Source of the DNA: Oscillospiraceae bacterium
Lineage (GTDB): Bacteria; Bacillota; Clostridia; Oscillospirales; Oscillospiraceae
Length of the DNA: 46,773 bases
Assembly: GCA_017458335.1 (NCBI GenBank)
Contig: JAFTFT010000006.1
Location: 1 to 46,773, forward strand
Reading direction: 5' to 3'
Of this stretch, positions 15,721-25,481 are shown in pieces (positions within the stretch are counted from its first letter, which is position 1; every line of letters begins with the position of its first letter). Both the position numbers and the translations under genes were made by a program. The notes under the pieces were generated by a model. It worked only from the letters and a program-made list of their open reading frames with translations. It searched no databases and was not told the DNA's origin.

Positions 15721-17916
15721 ATGGAGACGGATCAGAACCGGCTGCGCCAGGATATTTCCCCGGCTGCGGCCTGGGCCTATGCCATCGGCACCAGCATCGG
15801 CTGGGGCTCTCTGGTGGTCACCTGCAACACCTATCTCGCTCAGGCGGGGATTCTCGGAAGCGTGATCGGAATGGTTCTGGGCGCCGCCGTCATGCTGATT
15901 ATCAGCCGGAACTATGCCTATATGATGCAGTGCTATCCGGAAGCCGGAGGCGCATATACCTTTGCCAAGGAGCAGTACGGGTATGACTATGGCTTCCTGA
16001 CGGCATGGTTTCTTTCCATGACCTATCTTGCGGTCCTCTGGGCAAACGCCACTTCTCTGCCGCTCTTTGCCCGGTATTTTGTGGGGGATATTTTCCGCTT
16101 CGGCAGGCTGTATTCGCTCTTCGGCTATGAGGTGTACCTCGGGGAGACGCTGCTTCCCATCGCGGCCGTGATTCTCACCGTGTTCTTTCTGACGAGGCAT
16201 AAAAAGGCCGCGGCACGGCTCATGGTGATCCTGGCGGCTGCCTTTGTACTCGGAATCGTTGTGGTGTTCGCCGGCGCCGTCCTCCGTCTGGACAGCTCGC
16301 TGGAGCCGGCCTATGTTCCGGAGAGCAGCGCGGTCTCGCAGATCATCAAAATTGCGGTCATTTCTCCCTGGGCCTTTATCGGCTTTGAGAATATCTCCCA
16401 TATGTCGGAGGAGTTTTCGTTCCGGCACAGCCGCTTTTTCCGTATTCTGGTCATCACGGTGATCTCCACTACGCTGCTTTATATCTTCATTTCGCTCCTT
16501 TCCGTCACGGCCTATCCGCCGGAGTACGCTTCCTGGCTGGACTATATGAGGGACATCGGGAAACTGGACGGACTCAAGGGGCTTCCGGCCTTCTATGCGG
16601 CGCAGCATTATATGGGCCGCTTCGGCGTGAGCATGCTGATGATTGCGCTGCTGGCGCTGATTGTCACCAGCCTGATCGGCAATACCACCGCGCTCAGCCG
16701 CCTCTTTTACGCGCTGGGAAAGGATCAGGTTCTGCCTGAAAAGTTCGCGGAACTGAATCGGCACGGCGCGCCGGGAAACGCGATCCTGCTGGTGGCGTGG
16801 CTCTCTCTGCCCGTCCCGTTTCTGGGGCGAACGGCAATCGGCTGGATTGTGGATATTACGACGGTCGGCGCGACCATCATTTACGCCCTCGTCTCGGCAA
16901 GCGCCCGGAAACTGGCAATCACCCGGAATGACCGGACGGAGAAGTGGACGGGTGCCCTCGGCTTTGTGGTCATGGCCTTCTTTCTGGCCTACGTTCTGCT
17001 TCCCAACCTGGTGGCGGAAAGCAACATGGCCAAGGAATCCTTTCTTCTATTTATCGTGTGGACGGTTCTCGGCTTTCTGTATTTCCGCAGCATCCTTCGG
17101 CGCGACCATGCCGCCCGCTTCGGCAAATCCCTGATTGTCTGGGTGGCGCTTCTGGCTCTGGTGCTGTTTATCGCCCTGATCTGGATGCGGCAGTCCATGG
17201 TGGATTCCAACCACCTGATGATGGAGAACATCAGCCGGTATTATCTTGCCTCACAGGACGGCCTCGCGGTTCGGATGGCGGACAGACAGTTCATTAATGA
17301 GCAGATGCGCAACCTCGAAAAAGCCGATACCCGCACCATCCTCATGGCGACAGGGATGTTTGCCTTCGCACTGGTCATCATGCTGAGCAACTACTCCTTC
17401 ATGAACAAACAGAAGGAGGAAATCGAGAAGCTTGCCAATACCGATTCCATGACCGGGGTCAGAAACAAGCACGCGTTCCTGATGACGGAACTGGAACTGG
17501 ACAACGCCATCCGCCGGAACACGGCGGCTGATTTTGCCGTGGTTGTCTGTGATGTCAACGGACTGAAATACATCAATGACAACTTCGGGCACAAGGCGGG
17601 CGATGAGTATATCCGCTCGGCCTGCGCGATAATCTGCGACCTGTTCAAACGCAGCCCGGTTTTCCGGACCGGCGGCGATGAATTTGTCATTGTGCTTCAG
17701 GGCCGTGATTATGAGAACCGGGAGAAGCTCATGGAGAACATGCGCCGGATTTCCGAGAGCCATGTCGGCACGGATCAGGCCGTCGTCTCATCGGGGATTT
17801 CGGATTATGTCCGCGGTTCCGATGAAAGCTGTCACGCTGTTTTTGAGAGAGCGGACAAGCTGATGTATGAAAACAAGCAGGCGCTCAAGCGCATGGGGGC
17901 CAGGTCGCGGTCGTGA
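15721..17916 (+). CDS. amino-acid-permease-like sensor fused to GGDEF domain
   Basis: A 731-residue membrane protein. Residues about 8-430 form an APC-superfamily permease module. Helix 1 carries AIGTSIGWGSL, matching the broken-helix binding motif, and helix 6 carries SPWAFIGFE. After it come a helix (about 465-485), an extracytoplasmic loop of about 60 residues, and another helix (about 540-560). A short linker leads to a GGDEF domain (about 570-725) with DSMTGVRNKHAF, CDVNGLKYINDNFGHKAGDE and an intact GGDEF at 651-655. The usual RxxD inhibitory site before GGDEF is absent. Domain content predicts a cyclic-di-GMP synthase gated by amino-acid binding or transport. The ATG at 15721 has GAAGGGAAG upstream. 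No clear promoter seen. It is a single-gene unit closed by a terminator and resembles the permease-kinase at 39210. Transport competence is unknown. Confidence 0.88.
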   Translation: METDQNRLRQDISPAAAWAYAIGTSIGWGSLVVTCNTYLAQAGILGSVIGMVLGAAVMLIISRNYAYMMQCYPEAGGAYTFAKEQYGYDYGFLTAWFLSMTYLAVLWANATSLPLFARYFVGDIFRFGRLYSLFGYEVYLGETLLPIAAVILTVFFLTRHKKAAARLMVILAAAFVLGIVVVFAGAVLRLDSSLEPAYVPESSAVSQIIKIAVISPWAFIGFENISHMSEEFSFRHSRFFRILVITVISTTLLYIFISLLSVTAYPPEYASWLDYMRDIGKLDGLKGLPAFYAAQHYMGRFGVSMLMIALLALIVTSLIGNTTALSRLFYALGKDQVLPEKFAELNRHGAPGNAILLVAWLSLPVPFLGRTAIGWIVDITTVGATIIYALVSASARKLAITRNDRTEKWTGALGFVVMAFFLAYVLLPNLVAESNMAKESFLLFIVWTVLGFLYFRSILRRDHAARFGKSLIVWVALLALVLFIALIWMRQSMVDSNHLMMENISRYYLASQDGLAVRMADRQFINEQMRNLEKADTRTILMATGMFAFALVIMLSNYSFMNKQKEEIEKLANTDSMTGVRNKHAFLMTELELDNAIRRNTAADFAVVVCDVNGLKYINDNFGHKAGDEYIRSACAIICDLFKRSPVFRTGGDEFVIVLQGRDYENREKLMENMRRISESHVGTDQAVVSSGISDYVRGSDESCHAVFERADKLMYENKQALKRMGARSRS

Positions 17917-17990
17917 GGCCGGGCGCCGGTACTTTGATCAGGTCCTGACGCGGCTGCGCCAGGGGTTCGCCCCGCCCGCGCGGGGAAGAA

Positions 17991-18024
17991 AAAACTGTCC
18001 CGGTCTCTGACCGGGACAGTTTTT
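17991..18024. terminator. bidirectional terminator
   Basis: AAAACTGTCCCGGTC pairs perfectly with GACCGGGACAGTTTT around a TCT loop, with A and T runs on each side. It serves the convergent permease-GGDEF and guaB genes. Confidence 0.9.
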
Positions 18025-18046
18025 GATCGGGGGAAACCCTTCGGGC

Positions 18047-19552
18047 TTACTTGAAGGAAGGGGTGGTGTCCTTCTGGATGACGTCGTGGGCGCCGCCTTC
18101 CACGATGCTCGTGGAGGAGACCAGCGTGAGCACGGCCTTTTCCTGCAGCTCGGGGATCGTCAGCGCGCCGCAGTTGCACATGGTGTGGCGCACCTTGCTC
18201 AGGGTCAGTGCGACGTTGTCCTTCAGGCTGCCGGCATAGGGAACGTAGGAATCGACGCCCTCTTCAAACGAGAGCTTCTTGTCGCCGCCCATGTCATAGC
18301 GCTGCCAGTTGCGGGCGCGTGCGGAGCCTTCGCCCCAGTATTCCTTATAATAAGTACCGCCGATGTTGACGCGGTTTGTGGGGCTCTCGTCGAAGCGGGC
18401 AAAGTATCTGCCCAGCATGACGAAGTCGGCGCCCATGGCGAGGGCGAGGGTGATGTGGTGGTCATAGACGATGCCGCCGTCGGAGCAGACGGGGACATAG
18501 ATCCCGGTCTCTTCATAGTAGCGGTCGCGCTCTGCGCAGACCTCAATGACGGCAGTGGCCTGGCCGCGGCCGATGCCCTTGGTTTCACGGGTGATGCAGA
18601 TGGAGCCGCCGCCGATGCCGACCTTGACAAAGTCCGCACCACAGTCGGCGAGAAAGCGGAAGCCGGCGGCGTCCACGACATTTCCGGCGCCGACCTTGAC
18701 GCTGTCTCCGTAGTGCTCCCGGATCCAGGCCAGGGTGAACTTCTGCCAGTCGGTATGCCCCTCGGAGGAGTCAATGCAGAGAACGTCCGCGCCGGCTTCG
18801 ATGAGGGCGGGGACGCGTGTGGCGTAGTCGCGGGTATTGATACCGGCGCCGACGACATAGCGCTTATGGGCGTCCAGCAGTTCGTTCGGGTTCTGCTTGT
18901 GCATGTCATAGTCCTTGCGGAATACGAAGTAGCAGAGGCGTCCGCTGTCGTCGATGATGGGGAGAGAGTTGAGCTTGTGCTCCCAGATGATGTCGTTGGC
19001 CTCTTTCAGGGTGGTGCCCTCTTTGGCCCAGACGAGCTTCTCAAACGGGGTCATAAACTCACGGACCTTCATCGAAGGCTCCATGCGGCTGACGCGATAG
19101 TCGCGGCTGGTAACGATGCCGATCAGCTTCCCGTCGGCGGTGCCGTCTTCGGTCACGGCGACGGTCGAGTGCCCGGTCTTTTCCTTGAGCGCCAGAATGT
19201 CGCTCAGGGTGGCGTCCGGACTGATGTTGGAATCACTGCGGACAAAGCCGGCCTTGTAGCTCTTGGCTCTGCGTACCATCGCGGCTTCGTCTTCTACCGT
19301 CTGCGAACCATAGATAAATGAAATACCGCCTTCCGTGGCGAGAGCGACTGCGAGCCGATCTCCGGAAACAGACTGCATGATCGCGGACACCATCGGAATA
19401 TTCATTGTGATGGCGGGCTCTTCTCCCTTGCGGAACTTCACAAGAGGAGTCTTCAGCGAAACATTCTCCGGGATGCACTTCGAGGAGGAATAGCCGGGGA
19501 TGAGCAGATACTCGTTAAAAGTATGAGCGGGTTCATTGATAATGGTCGCCAT
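18047..19552 (-). CDS. guaB: IMP dehydrogenase
   Basis: A 501-residue IMPDH, the NAD-dependent conversion of IMP to XMP that commits purine flux to GMP. The TIM barrel is interrupted by two CBS domains (about 95-210, with [20 protein letters not shown] and [10 protein letters not shown]). The catalytic cysteine lies in [21 protein letters not shown]-type sequence, and the GMP-binding [11 protein letters not shown] and the flap region follow. It starts from AAAGGAGAG at 8 bases and has its own strong promoter. No other purine gene is adjacent. Confidence 0.96.
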   Translation of the reverse strand: MATIINEPAHTFNEYLLIPGYSSSKCIPENVSLKTPLVKFRKGEEPAITMNIPMVSAIMQSVSGDRLAVALATEGGISFIYGSQTVEDEAAMVRRAKSYKAGFVRSDSNISPDATLSDILALKEKTGHSTVAVTEDGTADGKLIGIVTSRDYRVSRMEPSMKVREFMTPFEKLVWAKEGTTLKEANDIIWEHKLNSLPIIDDSGRLCYFVFRKDYDMHKQNPNELLDAHKRYVVGAGINTRDYATRVPALIEAGADVLCIDSSEGHTDWQKFTLAWIREHYGDSVKVGAGNVVDAAGFRFLADCGADFVKVGIGGGSICITRETKGIGRGQATAVIEVCAERDRYYEETGIYVPVCSDGGIVYDHHITLALAMGADFVMLGRYFARFDESPTNRVNIGGTYYKEYWGEGSARARNWQRYDMGGDKKLSFEEGVDSYVPYAGSLKDNVALTLSKVRHTMCNCGALTIPELQEKAVLTLVSSTSIVEGGAHDVIQKDTTPSFK

Positions 19553-19572
19553 GAATTCTCTCCTTTCATATT

Positions 19573-19626
19573 ACGTCGAAAAAACGACATTTTGGTTATT
19601 ATAGGGAGCCGGGCGCCATTTGTCAA
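19573..19626 (-). promoter_or_regulatory. guaB promoter with small inverted repeat in the leader
   Basis: On the minus strand TTGACA (19626-19621), a 17-base spacer and TATAAT (19603-19598) form a consensus promoter. Just downstream, GTCG-TTTTTT-CGAC (19588-19575) forms a small inverted repeat that could be an operator or RNA hairpin before the ribosome site. Confidence 0.85.
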
Positions 19627-19702
19627 GCTTGGAAAGGCAGGGAAGAGACGCTTTTTTCAGCGCAATGACGCCTGTACATAAGTTTTTTACATTTTCCGGG
19701 AA

Positions 19703-19730
19703 AAACCTGATATAATAAACCTGATATAAT
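19703..19730 (+). promoter_or_regulatory. tandemly duplicated extended -10 promoter
   Basis: The 14-base word acctgatataataa occurs twice head to tail, giving two identical TGATATAAT extended -10 boxes (TATAAT at 19711 and 19725). TTTACA at 19686-19691 could act as -35 for the first at a 19-base spacing. It precedes the gene starting at 19803. Confidence 0.65.
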
Positions 19731-19802
19731 AATGAAATATGATCTGAAAAAACAGGCTCGGAAGACAGACGGCCGAAGGAAAACGGAGAGGAGGGACGCT
19801 GC

Positions 19803-22013
19803 TTGAAAACAACCGGATGGACAAGATTTCTGGCTCTGTGCCTTGCCGTTATCAGTCTCTCCATGCTGGTGTCCGGCGGACTCGGCATCCGGGCGGCGAA
19901 TAAGGAGCGGCGGAAAGACGAGTCCGAACTCCGGGACCTCCAAAGCCGGATTGACGAATACCGGGAAATCAGCGCCGCGCTGATGGACCGGGTTTCCTAT
20001 GAGGAACTGAACAAAACCCTGGAGGAAAAACAGAAGAAGTACGACACCGATACGGCGAAGCACCGCGCGGATCTGAGCACCTATACCGCGACAAACGGCG
20101 GCCTGGAAATGGGAACCGCCGCCCTCGACCAGGCGGAATCGGCGCTGGAAACCGGGAAGACGCAGATCGTGACCCTGAGAAAGGCACTTCGGAAGATGCT
20201 GAATATGCTTGAGCGGGTCACCGGATTGACCGGCGGCATCTCTTCGGGGCTGAGTACGGCGGAGGAGGTCATGTCCAAGATCCTGGAGATCCTCTCGGAT
20301 GACGGCGTCAGTGGAGGAAACAGCGGGTCCGTATTACGCCTGGAAAGCGCCGTTTCCGAATTGATTGATGCGCTTGAGAATTACAGCCCTCCTGCGGGTT
20401 CAGAACAGGCGGACGGGAACTCGTCCGGGGGCAATGGCGGAGCTGGATTCAATACGAATACAGGGGACGATGCTTCCAATAACAGTTCCGACGGCAGTGA
20501 AGAGCAGGAAAAGACCGGCGGCGAAGAGCAACTTGCGGAACCGGGTGACGGTCAGGAGAATCCCGTGACAGACCCGCCGGAAGACCCGGATACTGACCCG
20601 CCGGAAGACCCGCCGGAAGACCCGGATACAGACCCGCCGGAAGATCCTCCGGCAGACCCGCCGGAGGAGCCTGAGACAGACCCGGTGGAGGCCCCGCCGA
20701 GATCTCCCGAAACCGGGGAGACCGACTCCGGCGGGCAGAGAGTCCAAACGGCGCTGGACAATGTTGTGACGGAAATGAGGAAGCTCCTTGAGGATGCCGC
20801 AGTGATTCGCGGCAAAGCGGAGACTGTCGAAGTTCCGCCGAACATAATGGACGGTATTCTGCAGGCCGCGGAAGTGGGGAGCGCAGGGGAATTCATGTCA
20901 ATCATCAGGGAAGCGCTTCCCGGCGAAGACCCCGAGGCGGATGCCGAAACGCTTCAGCAAGTCTATGACATCCTTCAGACGATTGCCGCCATGGACGCGG
21001 GGAGTCAGCAGCTGGCAGACCGTATTCGGGAAGCGTCTGAACTGGCAGGAAACATTGAAGAGATCGGCGCTCTTGTGCGTGAAGCCATCAATCGGGTTCT
21101 GCTGGATGCTTTGACGGAAAATCCGGAATTTCCTTCCGGAAATGAGGAGTTCCTGAGACAGATCAAGGAAGCCTATGAAGCCAACAAAGGCGACATTCAA
21201 ATGATTCCGGAACTCCTTGAAGATGAGCGGGCAAGCGCTTACGAGGCTGTAAACAGCGCCTATGAGAAACTGACGGGACTGAACGGTCAGATCAGCGCGA
21301 TCACAAAAGCCCAATCCCAGCTCGCGGAGCAGCTTTCGGTTTTGCGGGAGACGGAAAAAGAGCTCGAAGAGGGCGAAGCGGCCCTGGCCGAGGGCCGGGC
21401 GCAGCTGGACGCGGCGAAGGACGAACAGAAGAAAAAGGCCGAAGAACTGGACAAAAAGAAGCGGGATCTGGATGCGCAGGAGAAGCTGCTTCAGCAGAGC
21501 GCGGAAGAGGCCGAGAAACAGAAAAAACTGGAGGAGCGAGAGAAAACGCTCAAATCGGCTCTCCTGTCCAGGGAAGAGATTCGACGCGGAAACCGGGACG
21601 GAATGGATCTCCTGACCGCGTCCGAGAAATGGCTGGAAGAGTATACGCGGCAGGCGGGAGAGAAGTATCGGGACCGGTTTGACGCCGGCGTGCTGATGAT
21701 GATCGGCGCGGTTCTGGCCATGGCCGGCGCACTGTTGAGTTTCGGAAAGAACGCCAATCCGTACTTCGCGCCGGTCGTGACGATCCTCTGCCTGGCCTTC
21801 TCCGGTTCCGCGGCATTCCTGCTCTACCGCATGGGGCGGGGGATCAGCTGGTCGGCCGCCGTGACGGCGCTGATCGCCGCGGCGGAACTGGTTTTGCTGA
21901 TTCCGTCGCTGCCCGTTTTCGGACAGGCGGCGGACCCGGGCGGGACGCGAAAGGCGCGAACGGGAAAAACCGGAACAAAATCAGCGGAAAACCCGGATGA
22001 AAAGAAGAAATAA
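19803..22013 (+). CDS. membrane-anchored coiled-coil protein with Pro/Asp/Glu-repeat spacer
   Basis: A 736-residue protein that I do not recognise. The only start with a good ribosome site (GGAGGG, 8 bases) is TTG at 19803. Residues about 6-26 are a signal anchor. A coiled coil spans about 35-150. An acidic Ser/Gly/Asn stretch leads into a PPEDPDTDPPEDPP-type repeat (about 255-300), then a helical region (about 310-490). A highly charged coiled coil at about 500-590 is rich in KKK and EEL. Three hydrophobic helices end the protein (about 625-650, 655-675, 680-705) with a basic tail. Probably the chain spans from a wall-exposed spacer to the membrane. The arrangement recalls Pip/YhgE-type envelope proteins with SAQ-like hairpins, but that is only a resemblance. 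It is separate from tig, which has its own promoter. Confidence 0.75.
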   Translation: MKTTGWTRFLALCLAVISLSMLVSGGLGIRAANKERRKDESELRDLQSRIDEYREISAALMDRVSYEELNKTLEEKQKKYDTDTAKHRADLSTYTATNGGLEMGTAALDQAESALETGKTQIVTLRKALRKMLNMLERVTGLTGGISSGLSTAEEVMSKILEILSDDGVSGGNSGSVLRLESAVSELIDALENYSPPAGSEQADGNSSGGNGGAGFNTNTGDDASNNSSDGSEEQEKTGGEEQLAEPGDGQENPVTDPPEDPDTDPPEDPPEDPDTDPPEDPPADPPEEPETDPVEAPPRSPETGETDSGGQRVQTALDNVVTEMRKLLEDAAVIRGKAETVEVPPNIMDGILQAAEVGSAGEFMSIIREALPGEDPEADAETLQQVYDILQTIAAMDAGSQQLADRIREASELAGNIEEIGALVREAINRVLLDALTENPEFPSGNEEFLRQIKEAYEANKGDIQMIPELLEDERASAYEAVNSAYEKLTGLNGQISAITKAQSQLAEQLSVLRETEKELEEGEAALAEGRAQLDAAKDEQKKKAEELDKKKRDLDAQEKLLQQSAEEAEKQKKLEEREKTLKSALLSREEIRRGNRDGMDLLTASEKWLEEYTRQAGEKYRDRFDAGVLMMIGAVLAMAGALLSFGKNANPYFAPVVTILCLAFSGSAAFLLYRMGRGISWSAAVTALIAAAELVLLIPSLPVFGQAADPGGTRKARTGKTGTKSAENPDEKKK

Positions 22014-22016
22014 TGA

Positions 22017-22045
22017 TTGATTTTATAAATGAAATCTGTTATGAT
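22017..22045 (+). promoter_or_regulatory. promoter of tig-clpP
   Basis: TTGATT, a 17-base spacer and TATGAT lie 35 bases before the trigger-factor start. Confidence 0.75.
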
Positions 22046-22079
22046 ACCGGAGCATGTGCAGATGAGGAGGAAAGATTCC

Positions 22080-23477
22080 ATGATTTTGAAAAACATCGAG
22101 AAGAAAGAGCACAATACTGCAGTATTTACAGTTGCCGCGGATTCGGCCGAATTTGAAAAGGCCGTCAACGGCGCTTATCTGAAGAACAAGAAGGATGTTT
22201 ATATTCCCGGCTTCCGCAAGGGCAAGGCCCCGCGTCAGGTGATTGAGGGCATGTACGGCAGGGAAGTCTTTTACCAGGACGCGATGGACGATCTGGCCCC
22301 CGAAGCCTTTTCCCTCGGCGTGAAGGAAGGGGAGCTTCGTGTGGTCGGCCAGCCCCGCATCTCCGACGTCAATGTGACGGAGGAAAAGGCCTGCGAGTTT
22401 ACTTTTGACGTGACCACCTATCCGGAAGTCGTCCTCGGCGACTACAAGGGCATCGAAGCCCTCCGCACGTCCGAGACGGTCTCGGACGAGACGGTCGATA
22501 ACGAGATTAAGAGTGTTCAGAAGCGCAATGCCCGTATGCTGACGGTCGAGCGCCCCGCCGAAATGGGCGACACCGTGAACATCGACTTTGAAGGCTTCCT
22601 CAACGGCGAGCCGTTTGACGGCGGCAAGGCGGAAGGCCATTCCCTCGAACTCGGCTCCAACTCCTTTGTCCCCGGCTTTGAGGAGCAGCTGGTCGGCATG
22701 AGCGCCGGCGAGGAGAAGGACATCGACATCACCTTCCCCGAGAACTATGCCGAGAATCTGGCCGGCAAGGCGGTGGTTTTCCACATCGTCTGCAACGAGG
22801 TCAGCGCTCCCGAGTATCCGGAGCTGGACGATGAGTTTGCCAAGGACGTCTCCGAGTTTGATACCTTTGAAGAATACAAGGCCGACGTGCGTGCGAATCT
22901 CCAGAAGCGCATGGACGACAGCGCCGAGACCGCGTTCAAGGATGAAGTGATCCGCAAGGCCTGTGAGAATATGACCGGCGAGATCCCCGAAGTGATGTTC
23001 GAGGAGAAGGTTGACGAGTTCCTGCGCAACTACGCCGCCCAGTTCGGCATGAACGACCGCGACATGACCCGCGAAGAGCTGCTCAAACTCTTCGGCATGA
23101 ACGAGGATTCCCTGAAGTTCTCCATCCGCCCGGCCGCCGAGGCCCAGGTGAAGACCGAGCTGCTTCTCGAGGCCGTCGCGAAGGCCGAGGGGCTGGAGCC
23201 GACGGAAGAGGAGCTCCAGGCCTATTATGAGAAGACCGCGAAAGACGTCGGCGCCACGGCGGACGATGTCAAGCGCTACTTCGGCGAGGACTTCCTGAAG
23301 AACGAGCTCAAGAAGGAGCAGGCCATGAACCTGATCGTCGGCAGCGCCGTCGCGAAGTCCGCGGATGAGATGGATCCGGAAGAGGCCGCGAAGGAAATGA
23401 AGGAAGAGTTTGCCGATGAGGTCGCCGGCGAAGCCGTCGCCGAAGCGGTGGAGCAGGCTGAGGAGAAGGCGGAATGA
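22080..23477 (+). CDS. tig: trigger factor
   Basis: A 465-residue ribosome-associated chaperone and peptidyl-prolyl isomerase. The ribosome-docking signature [11 protein letters not shown] lies in the N-terminal domain. The FKBP-type isomerase domain ([20 protein letters not shown] to HIVCNEV) follows, then the long helical C-terminal arms. The acidic tail ([10 protein letters not shown]) is typical. ATG 22080 has AGGAGG 9 bases upstream; an earlier in-frame start at 22029 would overlap the promoter. Its stop overlaps clpP by ATGA. Confidence 0.95.
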   Translation: MILKNIEKKEHNTAVFTVAADSAEFEKAVNGAYLKNKKDVYIPGFRKGKAPRQVIEGMYGREVFYQDAMDDLAPEAFSLGVKEGELRVVGQPRISDVNVTEEKACEFTFDVTTYPEVVLGDYKGIEALRTSETVSDETVDNEIKSVQKRNARMLTVERPAEMGDTVNIDFEGFLNGEPFDGGKAEGHSLELGSNSFVPGFEEQLVGMSAGEEKDIDITFPENYAENLAGKAVVFHIVCNEVSAPEYPELDDEFAKDVSEFDTFEEYKADVRANLQKRMDDSAETAFKDEVIRKACENMTGEIPEVMFEEKVDEFLRNYAAQFGMNDRDMTREELLKLFGMNEDSLKFSIRPAAEAQVKTELLLEAVAKAEGLEPTEEELQAYYEKTAKDVGATADDVKRYFGEDFLKNELKKEQAMNLIVGSAVAKSADEMDPEEAAKEMKEEFADEVAGEAVAEAVEQAEEKAE

Positions 23478-24055
23478 GTTTCATCCCCTATGTCGTGGAG
23501 CAGACCAGCCGTGGAGAGCGTTCTTATGATATCTTCTCCCGTCTGCTCAACGACAGGATCATCATGCTCTCGGAAGAAGTGAACGACACGACGGCAAGCC
23601 TCGTCGTGGCGCAGCTTCTTTTCCTCGAGGCCCAGGATCCGGACAAGGATATTCAGTTTTATATCAACAGCCCCGGCGGCAGTGTGAGCGCGGGTCTGGC
23701 CATCTACGATACCATGCGGTATGTGAAGCCGGACGTCTCCACCATCTGCATCGGAATGGCCGCCTCCATGGGAGCGTTTCTGCTCTCTTCCGGAGCAAAG
23801 GGCAAGCGCATCGCGCTCCCGAACAGCGAAATCATGATTCATCAGCCCTCCGGCGGCAGCCGGGGCCAGTGCACGGACATCCAGATCCAGGCGGAGCAGA
23901 TCCTGAAGATCAAGCAGCGCCTGAACGCGATCCTGGCGGAGAACACCGGCAAAACGGTGGAAGAGGTGGAACGCGACTGTGAGCGCGATCACTTCATGAC
24001 CGCCCAGGAAGCGCTGGAATACGGCATCATTGATCAGGTGATTACAAAGCGCTGA
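23474..24055 (+). CDS. clpP: ATP-dependent Clp protease proteolytic subunit
   Basis: A 193-residue serine peptidase that forms the tetradecameric barrel fed by ClpX. Catalytic Ser98 is in GMAASMGAF and His123 in MIHQPSGG, with the aspartate near the [10 protein letters not shown] helix. NSPGGSV and the hydrophobic-pocket regions are intact. It is coupled to tig by a 4-base overlap and followed by a strong hairpin, then clpX. Confidence 0.97.
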   Translation: MSFIPYVVEQTSRGERSYDIFSRLLNDRIIMLSEEVNDTTASLVVAQLLFLEAQDPDKDIQFYINSPGGSVSAGLAIYDTMRYVKPDVSTICIGMAASMGAFLLSSGAKGKRIALPNSEIMIHQPSGGSRGQCTDIQIQAEQILKIKQRLNAILAENTGKTVEEVERDCERDHFMTAQEALEYGIIDQVITKR

Positions 24056-24060
24056 GTCAG

Positions 24061-24094
24061 AATATGGGGGAACACTTAGGTGCTCCCCCATATT
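24061..24094 (+). other. strong hairpin between clpP and clpX
   Basis: AATATGGGGGA pairs with TCCCCCATATT, and an inner CAC/GTG extends the stem. No T-run follows, so it may adjust the clpP:clpX transcript ratio by processing or partial termination. Confidence 0.6.
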
Positions 24095-24122
24095 GAGCTA
24101 TACTGCTTGAAGGAGAATTGGA

Positions 24123-25382
<1,260 letters not shown>

Positions 25383-25430
25383 GACAGGCGCTGCCCCGGA
25401 GCTCGCGGGCGGAGACCTGATTGAGGAAAG

Positions 25431-25481
25431 ACTTGGATATACAATGAACTTGGATATACAGTGAACTTGGATTGACAATGA
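25431..25481 (+). repeat. three tandem 17-bp repeats ending at the lon start
   Basis: ACTTGGATATACAATGA, ACTTGGATATACAGTGA and ACTTGGATTGACAATGA follow one another without gaps. Each unit carries ATG or GTG at the same place (25444, 25461, 25478), and the third is the lon ATG. The first two open tiny frames of six and four codons. No AGGAGG is placed for the lon start. Confidence 0.85.

Noticed and set aside
18023-19321. Plus-strand open frame antisense to guaB
   Set aside because: guaB is complete with promoter, ribosome site and catalytic cysteine; the antisense frame has no family features.
20560-20700. Repeat block considered as a CRISPR or intergenic repeat
   Set aside because: It encodes the PPEDPDTD repeats of the coiled-coil membrane protein in frame; there are no spacers of constant length.
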